The position numbers and the translations under genes are program-made. From NCBI RefSeq assembly GCF_014652655.1, contig NZ_BMZF01000001.1:558001-622000 (forward strand): 64,000 bases of DNA, given 5' to 3'. Position 1 is the stretch's first letter; each line of letters opens with the position of its first letter. This document shows, piece after piece, positions 44,829 to 53,317 of this stretch. Below the pieces are notes generated by a model that did no database searches, was not told where the DNA came from, and saw only the letters and a program-made list of their open reading frames with translations. This DNA is from Paramylibacter ulvae. Lineage in GTDB: Bacteria; Pseudomonadota; Alphaproteobacteria; Rhodobacterales; Rhodobacteraceae.

Positions 44829-46109
44829 TCAGTCGAACAAGGATGGCAGGAACAGCGATACCGCTGGAACGTATGTTACCAAGATCAACGCCACCAAAAT
44901 CGCCAAATAGAATGGCCAGATTGATTTCAACGTTTCCTCGATCTTGATCCGTCCAACCGCACAACCAACGAACAAACAAGTGCCCACTGGTGGGGTACAT
45001 AACCCCAGACCAAGATTGACCAACATCATGATGCCAAACTGGATTGGATCCATGCCAAGATCCTTGACGATTGGCAAAAAGATCGGTGTGCAAATCAGGA
45101 TCAGCGCGGCCATATCCATGATCATCCCTAACACCAACAGCATTAAGTTGATCATCAACAACACGGCGACCTTTTCCGATGAAATGCCGAGCATAAACGA
45201 GCTGAGCTTATCGGGCACTTGGTAAAGTGCGAGCAGATATGCAAACGAGCTGGCAAAGCCGATTAATACCATCACCATCGCGGTAGTACGCACTGCGGAA
45301 ACCACCGCTGTTTTAAATCCGTTCCAGTCCAAACTGCGATATACGAAATACGTCAGGCAAAGCGCATAGATCGCGCCAAACGCACCCGATTCCGTCACAG
45401 TAAACACACCAGATAAAACGCCACCCACGATAATCACAGCCGTGATCAGGCCCGGGATCGCCTCGATTGATGCCTTGCCAACTGCACGCCAACCGGGAAA
45501 CGGTTCCGCAGGATAGTTGTGTTTGAGAGCGATAAAATACGCCGCAGCCGCCAAACAGATACACATCAGCATACCAGGGATCACACCGGCCAAGAACAGT
45601 TTCGATATCGAAATACCGCCACCAGCCGCCACCGCGAAAATAATCATGTTGTGGCTAGGTGGGATAACGATACCCGCAATGGATGATGTAACGGTGACGT
45701 TCACCGCATAATCAGCGCGATATCCGCGTTCCTTCATCACGGGGATCAAGATTGAACCAAGTGCCGAAATATCCGCAACCGCAGATCCCGAAATACCACC
45801 AAACAACATGCTGGAAAAGATATTCACAGAGGCCAAGCCCCCACGAACGTGCCCAACAAGGGCAGATGCGAACCGCACCAATCGCATGGCAATCCCGCCA
45901 TGCAACATCAATTCACCCGCGAACACAAAGAATGGAATGGCAAGAAGTGAAAACACCGAAATTCCAGACAAGGAGCGTTGAAATGTGATCAACAGCGGGA
46001 AACCTTCGTACCAAAAGGCGGTCAGTGCGGCGATCCCCATTGCAAATGCAACAGGCATGCCCAGAACCACACAGGCAAAGAAAATGCCCAATAATATCGT
46101 CAGGCCCAT
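44829..46109 (-). CDS. dctM: TRAP transporter large permease (DctM), uronate system
   Basis: 426 residues, about 12 membrane segments. DctM signatures: FGGISGSAVADISALGSILIPVMKERGY, GIVIPPSHNMIIFAVAAGG, GLGLCTPPVGTCLFVGCAVG. Shares one base with the dctQ stop. With DctP46707 and DctQ46109 it should import a uronate across the inner membrane. Confidence 0.9.
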   Translation of the reverse strand: MGLTILLGIFFACVVLGMPVAFAMGIAALTAFWYEGFPLLITFQRSLSGISVFSLLAIPFFVFAGELMLHGGIAMRLVRFASALVGHVRGGLASVNIFSSMLFGGISGSAVADISALGSILIPVMKERGYRADYAVNVTVTSSIAGIVIPPSHNMIIFAVAAGGGISISKLFLAGVIPGMLMCICLAAAAYFIALKHNYPAEPFPGWRAVGKASIEAIPGLITAVIIVGGVLSGVFTVTESGAFGAIYALCLTYFVYRSLDWNGFKTAVVSAVRTTAMVMVLIGFASSFAYLLALYQVPDKLSSFMLGISSEKVAVLLMINLMLLVLGMIMDMAALILICTPIFLPIVKDLGMDPIQFGIMMLVNLGLGLCTPPVGTCLFVGCAVGRIKIEETLKSIWPFYLAILVALILVTYVPAVSLFLPSLFD

Positions 46110-46639
46110 TAAAACGCCTCCCTTTCATTGTAATCGATGCCGCTGAACAGGCACATCACCCGAAACACAGTACGAAGCCCTGCAAAAACAAACACCAACC
46201 CACCACACAGCGCAGCAGACAGGGTGCGGAAACTTTCTGGAATATCAAGCATGGGCAACATCGTGTCCCAGCCAAAATTAAACAGCTCGATGCTGGCAAC
46301 CAACATGATCAAACCAAAGCCAGCCAAAACAAAATCGGTAAATATTTTGACATATGTCTGAAGACGGCGCCCCAATGCATCGCGAAACAGCGTAACTCCC
46401 AAATGGGTTTGCTGATGAATACCGGCGGCCGCACCAAGATATGTGATGTAACACACCAACAATAGCGCCAATTGTTCAACCCACGTCGGCGTTGCATTCA
46501 ACACGTAGCGGCCAAAAACAAGCCAACCAAAGGTGGCAATCAAGATAACCAAGGCAATTGAGGCGAGCAAAATGCACAAAGTGCAAAGATGATCCATCAA
46601 TCGTTCAGTGCTTTTTATGAAACGAGAATTCTGATCCAC
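46109..46639 (-). CDS. dctQ: TRAP transporter small permease (DctQ), uronate system
   Basis: 176 residues with four hydrophobic segments. GTG start at 46639 with AAAGGAA upstream; an internal Met at residue 15 is an alternative. WLVFGRYVLNATPTWVEQLALLLVCYITYLGAAAGIHQQTHLGV is the typical DctQ block. Confidence 0.86.
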   Translation of the reverse strand: MDQNSRFIKSTERLMDHLCTLCILLASIALVILIATFGWLVFGRYVLNATPTWVEQLALLLVCYITYLGAAAGIHQQTHLGVTLFRDALGRRLQTYVKIFTDFVLAGFGLIMLVASIELFNFGWDTMLPMLDIPESFRTLSAALCGGLVFVFAGLRTVFRVMCLFSGIDYNEREAF

Positions 46640-46661
46640 CTGAAAATTCCTTTGAATAAGG

Positions 46662-46693
46662 TGTTCGCGCCCACGAGAGCACAGGCGCGAACA
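46662..46693 (-). terminator. dctP-dctQ intercistronic hairpin, uronate system
   Basis: TGTTCGCGCC (46662-46671) pairs perfectly with GGCGCGAACA (46684-46693), 12-nt loop, 14 bp after the dctP stop. Same position and design as the hairpins after phnD, the Liv-type binding protein, tctC, frcB and the second uronate-region dctP. Confidence 0.65.
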
Positions 46694-46706
46694 GGATTTG
46701 AGAGGA

Positions 46707-47696
46707 TTATTCCGCGTTGCGGAACAAGTTAACCAAATCAGTCATTTCTGGATTTGCAGCCAGATAGGCGTCATAAACAGGAACCATTGCCGCTTGGAAT
46801 GCGGATTTGTCTTCGATGCTGTTTACGGTTGTGCCGCCTGCTTTCACAGTTTCCATAGAAGCCGCTTCGCGTTCTTGCCAAAGTTTGCGTTGCAAATCGG
46901 TGGACGCTTTGCCCGCTGCTCTGACAATATCTTGTTGCTCTGGTGTTAGCGCATCAAATGTCTTTTTGCTCATGCATAGACATTCTGGGATGATCAAATG
47001 CTCTGACATTGAATAGTATTTCGCAACTTCAAAATGGCTTGTTGATTCATATGATGGTGGGTTATTTTCCGCGCCATCAACAACGCCCGTTTTGATTGAT
47101 TGATATACTTCGGCAAATGCCATTGGTGTAGCGTTGCCGCCCATTGCTTCGATCATGCCAACGAACAAATCGTTGTTCATCACGCGCACTTTCATGCCTG
47201 CAACATCATCAGGTGTGTTGATCGGCTTGATAGAGTTATAGAACGAACGCGCACCTGCATCGTAATAACCAAGTGCTACAATGCCTTTTTCCTCTAGTGC
47301 TGCGTTCAACGCGGCGCCTGGCTCACCGTCCATCAGTTCATACATCTGTGGAACGCTTTTAAAGATAAACGGCAGTGAAACAACGTTCGTTGCTGGTACA
47401 GCCTGACCCATCGGCCCAAGACTAAATACGCCAAAATCAATGATGCCCAAGCGGACTTGTTCGATCGCATCTGGCTGTGAGCCCAAAACGCCCGCGTGGA
47501 ATACCTTGCCGCCAATACCGGCTTTTTCGGTTACTTCCGCCATGAACGCTTCCATGCCGTGAGACACTGGATAATCCTCAACGTGGATATTCCAACCACG
47601 CCAATCCTTTGCCTGTGCCCCCGTTGCGGCCAATGCCATGCTCGCAACAAATGTCGCCTTCAGCGCCAATGATGCAAAGTTTTTGCTAAGTTTCAT
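46707..47696 (-). CDS. dctP: TRAP substrate-binding protein (DctP), uronate type
   Basis: 329 residues; signal peptide to about residue 29 (TGAQA/KD). The DctP core has MKVRVMNNDLFVGMIEAMGGNATPM (substrate Arg) and VVDGAENNPPSYESTSHFEVAKYYSMSEHLIIPE, the pattern seen in uronate-binding TRAP proteins. Strong TTGGAGGAGT ribosome site. Tandem TTACAAAT-like boxes lie 50-65 bp upstream. Confidence 0.87.
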   Translation of the reverse strand: MKLSKNFASLALKATFVASMALAATGAQAKDWRGWNIHVEDYPVSHGMEAFMAEVTEKAGIGGKVFHAGVLGSQPDAIEQVRLGIIDFGVFSLGPMGQAVPATNVVSLPFIFKSVPQMYELMDGEPGAALNAALEEKGIVALGYYDAGARSFYNSIKPINTPDDVAGMKVRVMNNDLFVGMIEAMGGNATPMAFAEVYQSIKTGVVDGAENNPPSYESTSHFEVAKYYSMSEHLIIPECLCMSKKTFDALTPEQQDIVRAAGKASTDLQRKLWQEREAASMETVKAGGTTVNSIEDKSAFQAAMVPVYDAYLAANPEMTDLVNLFRNAE

Positions 47697-47712
47697 ATTT
47701 TACTCCTCCAAG

Positions 47713-47761
47713 TGTAATATTTACAAAAGGTAACTTACAGAACTAACAAATATTTACAAGT
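47713..47761 (-). promoter_or_regulatory. operator boxes upstream of the uronate TRAP operon
   Basis: TGTAA-TAT-TTACA (47713-47725) is a perfect inverted repeat, and TAACAAAT (47744-47751) with TTACAAGT (47754-47761) repeat the 10-bp tandem arrangement seen at kdgF/kdgK. Together they cover the expected promoter of dctP. Confidence 0.6.
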
Positions 47762-47981
47762 TTTTATTTCACCTTACCTATGCTCACTGAAACGCACTGC
47801 CAAATCTTTGTTTCCATTGCAAAATCTTCTAGCCGCTTGATACACAACCTCACTATCGTCGCACATAAACAGCAGTTCCCTGCTGGAATCGCAAAACTGT
47901 TCACGGAAAACATCACTTGCGTTGCGAACATTAGACCATCCAACCCTATCCACGATGCATTGCAATTCACGAAAAGATAGA

Positions 47982-48000
47982 TTACAAATATTTACAAATA
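47982..48000 (+). promoter_or_regulatory. tandem TTACAAATA boxes before the redoxin gene
   Basis: TTACAAATA at 47982-47990 and again at 47992-48000, period exactly 10 bp, ending 21 bp before the redoxin start codon. The rest of the 325-bp gap (47697-48021) has no gene I would support. Confidence 0.6.
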
Positions 48001-48021
48001 AACCAACACTGGATGAATCAC

Positions 48022-48543
48022 ATGACACAAACGTACAAACTCGCTGGCGGCGCGCCCTTTCCTACATTTGAAATCGACAAGGTCGGTGGCGGAAAGATTC
48101 AAATCGGTGGCGCGCGCGATCGCTGGTCACTGGTGATTGTGTATCGGGGCAAACATTGCGGGCGTTGTAAAAACTATCTTAACAAGCTTGAACAAACCTA
48201 TGCCAACTGGCAGGCCGCTGGATTTGATGTTGTATGTATTTCCGCCGACCCGATTGAAAAGGTCAACGACGATATCGAAAAATTCGGTTGGACCTTTGAC
48301 ATCGGATACGATCTGCAAGAAGCAGAGATGCGCAAAATGGGTGTCTATGTCAGCGACCCATTATCAAGCCAAGAAACGGATCGTCGTTTTTCGGAACCAG
48401 GTGTGTTTTGTATTCGCCCAGATGGAACCACACAAATTATCGCGATTTCCAATGGCCCTGCGGCACGCCCCGATCTGGATGAACTTTTGGATGGAATGAT
48501 CTTTACCATCGACAATGATCGCCCTGTACGTGGCGATGTCTAG
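48022..48543 (+). CDS. thioredoxin-fold redoxin/peroxiredoxin-like protein
   Basis: 173 residues from ATG 48022 (MTQTYKLAGGAPFP); an ATG nine bases earlier is also possible. AhpC/TSA-like fold with C46-G-R-C49 (VYRGKHCGRCKNYLNKLEQTY), an unusual CxxC where peroxiredoxins have TxxC. FDVVCISAD and EPGVFCIRPDG are thioredoxin-like strands. No signal peptide. It shares the TTACAAATA operator type with uronate genes, so it is probably co-induced. Role unknown. Confidence 0.78.
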   Translation: MTQTYKLAGGAPFPTFEIDKVGGGKIQIGGARDRWSLVIVYRGKHCGRCKNYLNKLEQTYANWQAAGFDVVCISADPIEKVNDDIEKFGWTFDIGYDLQEAEMRKMGVYVSDPLSSQETDRRFSEPGVFCIRPDGTTQIIAISNGPAARPDLDELLDGMIFTIDNDRPVRGDV

Positions 48544-48700
48544 GGTTTGATTTGAACAAGGCACGGCCCTGATTACATCACCGCGCCGATCTGCCATGGA
48601 ACAAATTCGTTGTCACCAAACCCAAGGGATACTGACTTGGTGCGTTGACCCGATATCGTGGTCTTAAAATGGCAAAAAAACTTGCCCATTTTGATCAAAA

Positions 48701-48735
48701 TTGACAGCGGGCGATACGATATCGCCCGCTGTCAA
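48701..48735 (-). terminator. strong terminator downstream of uxuB
   Basis: TTGACAGCGGGCGATA (48701-48716) pairs perfectly over 16 bp with TATCGCCCGCTGTCAA (48720-48735), 3-nt loop, about 87 bp past the uxuB stop. On the minus strand it is followed by TTTTGATC. It is the most stable hairpin in the window and very likely ends the uxaC-kduI-kduD-uxuB operon. Confidence 0.8.
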
Positions 48736-48745
48736 ATCCATGTCG

Positions 48746-48829
48746 TCAGGCATTTTTCGAAACAAACGATCCGTGCGTTGTCAGAACCTCGACAACATCG
48801 TTTGGATGCAAAACAATCGGATCAGTCAT
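48746..48829 (-). pseudogene. micro-ORF overlapping the uxuB stop (possible gene remnant)
   Basis: ATG 48829 overlaps the end of uxuB and opens a 27-residue frame, MTDPIVLHPNDVVEVLTTHG..., ending at 48746. The LHPNDVVEVL segment recalls the SAF-domain start of altronate dehydratase (UxaA), a gene otherwise missing here. A frame shift near its end would continue it into the terminator. Either a decayed uxaA start or chance; weak evidence. Confidence 0.25.
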
Positions 48830-50264
48830 TCAAAATCTCTTGAATGGCGCGCCGCGTGCCCACATCCCATATGCGATTTGCCATAACACCAATTGGTTCA
48901 CGTATCTGAGCGGCCAGATCGGTTGGAAAAATATCGGTCACACCTAACAGTGCTGCCGCTTTTTCCGCGGGCTCTGACTGTGCATTGCAAAGATCGGACA
49001 GCATCACCGCCAAGGGATCACGCACGTCGATCACCCCGCCCTGTTCATCTGTTCCCGACACGTATCGCACCCATGCAGCAACCGCGAGATATAACCCGGT
49101 ATTATCACGTCCTGCATCCAAATTTTCACGCATCGTTCCCAAAATACGTTGGGGGAGCTTTTGGCTTCCGTCCATGGCGATTTGCCATGTTTTGTGGCGG
49201 ATTGCAGGATTTGCATATCGGGAGAACAAAGCATCGGAATAATCGTATAAGTTAACACCATCAGGTGCAATCACGCTTGGGATGATTTCAGACCACAACC
49301 GGCGCGCAAATTTGGCGAATACTGGATCGCCAACAGTATCCGAAATCGTTTCATGCCCAGCCAAATACCCAGTATATGCAAGTGCCGAATGTGTACCGTT
49401 CAACATGCGTAGTTTCATATGTTCATGCGCGGTAACATCAGCCACCATTTCCGCCCCTGCGGCGGCAAAATCGGGGCGCTGATTGGCCACAAAATCATCC
49501 TCAATCGCCCATTGCGAAAAGGGTTCGTGCATTACGGGTGCACCATCATATGTGCCTGTGATTTTGGCCACGCGTTCAATGTCATCTTTGGTGGTGGCCG
49601 GCGTAATGCGATCAACCATTGTGGATGGGAATCGGCAATTAGAACCAATCCAAGATGCCAATTTAGGATCGATCAATTCCGCAAATTCCAAGACCAAACC
49701 GCGCACCAATTTTCCATTTTCTGGTAGGTTATCACAGGTCATTACCGTAAACGGCGCAGAACCCGCCGCGCGGCGAATTTGCAATGCGCGCACCAAATAA
49801 CCAATGGCCGATTTTGGCGTTTCATGTGCCAAATCATGTTGAATATCGCCATTGTCCAAATTCAACGCCCCCGTTGCTGGGTTGTGGCAATATCCTTTCT
49901 CGGTAACGGTCAAAGATACGATTTTAACATTTGGATCTGACATATGCGCCAGAACCGCCGCTGGATTTTCAGGTGCAACCAGGACATCATTCAACACCTC
50001 TATCACGCGGGGTTGTTCGCCATCTGCGCCAAGGCTCACGGATGTATATGCCCATCCTTGTGGGCGTAGTACATCGGCGGTGTCCGCACTGCGCAATGAA
50101 ACGCCAACCACCCCCCAATCACCGCCAGAGGCAGCCATGGCATCGGCGATGTATACACAGCCAAATGCGCGAAAAAACGCGCCTAAGCCCAAATGCACAA
50201 TTCCTGTGTTTGGGCGCGGTGCGCCCGATGGTTTCAAACTATCAACGGGCAAGCCAGCCTCCAT
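48822..50264 (-). CDS. uxuB: UxuB-type fructuronate reductase (mannitol dehydrogenase family)
   Basis: 480 residues. N-terminal Rossmann part GIVHLGLGAFFRAFGCVYIADAM; LTVTEKGYCHNPATGALN; catalytic region CRFPSTMVDRITPATT, MLNGTHSALAYTGYLAG. Reduces fructuronate to mannonate between UxaC and UxuA. The ATG at 50264 overlaps kduD by 23 bp. A TTG at 50252 with GGAGG just upstream may be the real start, which would shorten the protein by four residues. Confidence 0.84.
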   Translation of the reverse strand: MEAGLPVDSLKPSGAPRPNTGIVHLGLGAFFRAFGCVYIADAMAASGGDWGVVGVSLRSADTADVLRPQGWAYTSVSLGADGEQPRVIEVLNDVLVAPENPAAVLAHMSDPNVKIVSLTVTEKGYCHNPATGALNLDNGDIQHDLAHETPKSAIGYLVRALQIRRAAGSAPFTVMTCDNLPENGKLVRGLVLEFAELIDPKLASWIGSNCRFPSTMVDRITPATTKDDIERVAKITGTYDGAPVMHEPFSQWAIEDDFVANQRPDFAAAGAEMVADVTAHEHMKLRMLNGTHSALAYTGYLAGHETISDTVGDPVFAKFARRLWSEIIPSVIAPDGVNLYDYSDALFSRYANPAIRHKTWQIAMDGSQKLPQRILGTMRENLDAGRDNTGLYLAVAAWVRYVSGTDEQGGVIDVRDPLAVMLSDLCNAQSEPAEKAAALLGVTDIFPTDLAAQIREPIGVMANRIWDVGTRRAIQEILND

Positions 50265-50985
50265 CTACGTTTAAAATTGCACCGTGGACATAACGCGCCG
50301 CTGGGGTGCATAAATACGTTGCAGCCCCCGCAATATCGGATGCGTGCCCCCAACGCCCAGCCGGAATGCGATCCAATATGGCAGCGTTGCGCACAGGATC
50401 ATTTTGCAAATCTTTGGTGTTGTTGGTTTCGATATAACCCGGCGCGACGGCATTGATATTTATCCCCTTACTCGCCCATTCATTGGCCAATAATTTCGTA
50501 AGCCCCGCAACCCCATGTTTTGATGCGGTATAGGATGGCACACGAATGCCACCTTGGAATGACAAAAGCGATGCGATGTTTACCACCGCGCCCTGCCCAT
50601 CACGCGCAAATACAGCCTTGGCAAATGATTGGGTTGTAAAGAATAGCGCCTTTAGGTTCACATCCATCACATCATCCCAATCGGATTCAGTAAATTCAAT
50701 CGCGTCATTGCGCCGAATGATGCCAGCGTTATTGACCAAGATATCAACATTTTCGTCGTTGAATAAATCTTGTCCCGCCATCGGATCGGCAAAATCGGCC
50801 AACACAGATGTTGCGCGGCCACCCGCACGGTTAATCTGATCAACCGTATCGCTGCACTCACGTCGCCCAACACAGATCACGGATGCACCTACCTGCGCCA
50901 ATCCAATTGCGATGGCTTGGCCGATGCCCGTATTAGCACCCGTTACCAATGCAGTTTTCCCGTCCAAAGAAAAGGGATTGCTCAC
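50242..50985 (-). CDS. kduD: KduD, 2-dehydro-3-deoxy-D-gluconate 5-dehydrogenase
   Basis: 247-residue SDR from GTG 50985, overlapping the kduI stop as GTGA, with GGAGGAA upstream. TGANTGIGQAIA, NNAGIIRR, SLLSFQGGIRVPSYTASKHGVAGLTKLLANEWASKGININAVAPGYIETNNT and IPAGRWG are hallmark KduD segments. Reduces 3-deoxy-2,5-hexodiulosonate to KDG after KduI. Coupled to kduI upstream and uxuB downstream. Confidence 0.9.
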   Translation of the reverse strand: MSNPFSLDGKTALVTGANTGIGQAIAIGLAQVGASVICVGRRECSDTVDQINRAGGRATSVLADFADPMAGQDLFNDENVDILVNNAGIIRRNDAIEFTESDWDDVMDVNLKALFFTTQSFAKAVFARDGQGAVVNIASLLSFQGGIRVPSYTASKHGVAGLTKLLANEWASKGININAVAPGYIETNNTKDLQNDPVRNAAILDRIPAGRWGHASDIAGAATYLCTPAARYVHGAILNVDGGWLAR

Positions 50986-51806
50986 TTCAATTCCTCCATC
51001 GCGACCATATCCATATCTGTGAAATCGGCATTGTCGCCCGCCATCGCCCAGCAAAATGTGTATGCCGCTGTCCCTGCCCCTGAATGGATTGACCATGGGG
51101 GTGAAATCACCGCCTCTTCGTTCGCCATAACGATATGTCTGGTTTGGGATGGTTCGCCCATGAAATGAAACACGCGTTGATCATCAGGAAGTTCGAAATA
51201 CAAATACGCCTCCATCCGTCGATCATGCAAATGCGCGGGCATCGTGTTCCAAACAGACCCTTGCACAAATTGCGTGTACCCCATCGAAAGTTGACATGTT
51301 TGGCACACATCAGGGTGCAAAAACTGAATGATCACACGTTCATTTGCCGTTTCACGTGCACCCATTTCAACACGCCGCGCATCGGCGGGTTTAATCATCC
51401 GTGTGGGATAGGTTTGATGCGCAGGCGCGGACAGGATATAAAACCGACCGTCGCCGCTAAATTCAATCGCCCCAGCACCCATACCGATATACAAAACTTC
51501 GCCATTATTGATGGTGTAATCGGTATCCGCCACACGAACGTTTCCCGTGGCGCCGATATTCAATATACCCATTTCACGACGATCAAGAATGGATGGCGTT
51601 CCCGTGGGCGCACAGGCATCAAGCGTGAGCGTTTTGCCATTGGGCACAGCAGAGCCAAGGATCAGGCGATCATAATGGCTATACACCAAATTAATCTCGT
51701 TATCCTGAAACAATCCCCCCACATGGAAATGTTTGCGCAATTGATCGGTATCCAATGATTTTGCGGATACGGGATCAATGGCATGTCGAACTTGAGTTTT
51801 TAGCAT
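50982..51806 (-). CDS. kduI: KduI, 5-keto-4-deoxyuronate isomerase
   Basis: 274 residues, close to the E. coli length. Zinc ligands appear as His192, His194, Glu199 (MPAHLHDRRMEAYLYFEL) and His241 (PWSIHSGAG), with the same spacing as known KduI. Isomerises the ketonised unsaturated uronate product to 3-deoxy-2,5-hexodiulosonate. Operon: uxaC-kduI-kduD-uxuB. Confidence 0.92.
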   Translation of the reverse strand: MLKTQVRHAIDPVSAKSLDTDQLRKHFHVGGLFQDNEINLVYSHYDRLILGSAVPNGKTLTLDACAPTGTPSILDRREMGILNIGATGNVRVADTDYTINNGEVLYIGMGAGAIEFSGDGRFYILSAPAHQTYPTRMIKPADARRVEMGARETANERVIIQFLHPDVCQTCQLSMGYTQFVQGSVWNTMPAHLHDRRMEAYLYFELPDDQRVFHFMGEPSQTRHIVMANEEAVISPPWSIHSGAGTAAYTFCWAMAGDNADFTDMDMVAMEELK

Positions 51807-51840
51807 AATACGTCTCTCTGTTATTGAGTGAATTTATAGA

Positions 51841-53244
51841 TCAAAGGCGATAGGCCTGTTTCGCCAGTCGATAGGCTAAATCATATGAAACTTCGTGCGC
51901 TTCGTTCTCATTCAACCGACCAGTGGCGATCAGGGTGGCCAGAAATGAACTATCAACACGGCGCGCCACATCGTGGCGTGCAGGAATGGAACAAAATGCG
52001 CGCGTGTCGTCGTTAAACCCGACCGTGTTATAAAAACCCGCTGTTTCCGTGGCCATTTCACGAAATCGCATCATGCCTTCGTAACTGTCATGAAACCACC
52101 ACGGCGGGCCAAGTTTTAGCGCGGGATAAACACCCGCAAGGGGTGCCAATTCACGCGCATATGTGGATTCATCAAGCGTGAATAAAATAATAGTCAGGTT
52201 CGGTTCACCACCAACGGCATTTAACAGGGGTTTCAACGCCGTCACATAATCGGTGCGCGATGGAATATCGTACCCTTTGTCGCGACCAAACAATCTAAAA
52301 ATGTCCTTAGAATGATTGCGTGATGATCCAGGATGGATTTGCAACACCAACCCGTCATCCAAGCTCATCCGCGCCATTTCAGTTAACATGTGCCCTCGAA
52401 ATGCGTCGGCCTCTGCTGCGGTGCAATCGCCGCGCAGCGCTTTGTCAAACAGGTTGGCAGCAACGTCTGGCGCAAAATCTTCGGTGCGTGCGGTTGGATG
52501 GCCGTGATCCGATGACGTGGCGCCGTATGATTTGAAGAATGCGCGGCGATTACGATGTGCGGCCAGATATCCCTGCCAAGTGGTGGCATCCTCATCCGCC
52601 ATTTCACCCATTTTTTGCACGTTTTCTGCAAACCCATCAAATTCTGGATCGATCACAGCATCAGGGCGATATGCGGTGACAACCTTGCCACCCCACCCGC
52701 TCTCGCGGATCATGTGGTGCCACTTAAGATCATCAATGGCGCTTTCGGTGGTCGAGATTGCCTCGATGTTGAACTGTTCAAATAATGCACGCGGACGAAA
52801 TCCATCTTTGGATAAACAATCATCGATATGATCGTAAATCGCGGTGGCCGTATACGCTGACAGCGGCTGATCAACACCGAATACCTCTTGTAGAACGTGA
52901 TCAACCCAAATGCGTGATGGCGTGGCGCGAAACAGGTGATAGTTATCTGCGAAAACTTGCCATATTTTACGTGGATCTTGTTCCACGGCGCGCCCATCTG
53001 CGCGGGGCACACCCAGTGCATCCAATGGAATGCCTTGGGAATGTAACATGCGAAAAATGTAATGATCGGGTGTCACCAGCAATTGTGCAGGATCATCAAA
53101 CGGTTGATTTTCTGCAAACCAACGTGGGTCGGTATGGCCATGTGGGCTGATGATCGGCAAATCGCGCACCCCTTCGTACAGGGTGCGTGCCAAATCGCGC
53201 ACCTTGGGGTCTGTTGGAAACAACCGATTTTCGTCTAATAACAT
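51841..53244 (-). CDS. uxaC: UxaC, glucuronate isomerase (copy 1)
   Basis: 467 residues of the amidohydrolase-fold uronate isomerase: metal pair HGH (His35, His37) in LPIISPHGHTDPRWF, LGPPWWFHDSYEGMMRFREMA, and C-terminal GFNDDTRAFCSIPARHDVARRVD. Converts glucuronate to fructuronate and galacturonate to tagaturonate. First gene of the operon that supplies UxuB. A second copy with near-identical architecture lies at 56295. Confidence 0.92.
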   Translation of the reverse strand: MLLDENRLFPTDPKVRDLARTLYEGVRDLPIISPHGHTDPRWFAENQPFDDPAQLLVTPDHYIFRMLHSQGIPLDALGVPRADGRAVEQDPRKIWQVFADNYHLFRATPSRIWVDHVLQEVFGVDQPLSAYTATAIYDHIDDCLSKDGFRPRALFEQFNIEAISTTESAIDDLKWHHMIRESGWGGKVVTAYRPDAVIDPEFDGFAENVQKMGEMADEDATTWQGYLAAHRNRRAFFKSYGATSSDHGHPTARTEDFAPDVAANLFDKALRGDCTAAEADAFRGHMLTEMARMSLDDGLVLQIHPGSSRNHSKDIFRLFGRDKGYDIPSRTDYVTALKPLLNAVGGEPNLTIILFTLDESTYARELAPLAGVYPALKLGPPWWFHDSYEGMMRFREMATETAGFYNTVGFNDDTRAFCSIPARHDVARRVDSSFLATLIATGRLNENEAHEVSYDLAYRLAKQAYRL

Positions 53245-53317
53245 TGATCCCCCATTGGCACTCAGCCAAAAGTAATTTCAGCGCCTCAAACTGATAACCT
53301 AGTTTTAGCATGGTATC

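Noticed and set aside
47780-47980. 66-codon plus-strand frame in the TRAP/redoxin divergent promoter
   Set aside because: No ribosome site, and it lies between two clusters of operator boxes, so the DNA is better explained as regulatory.
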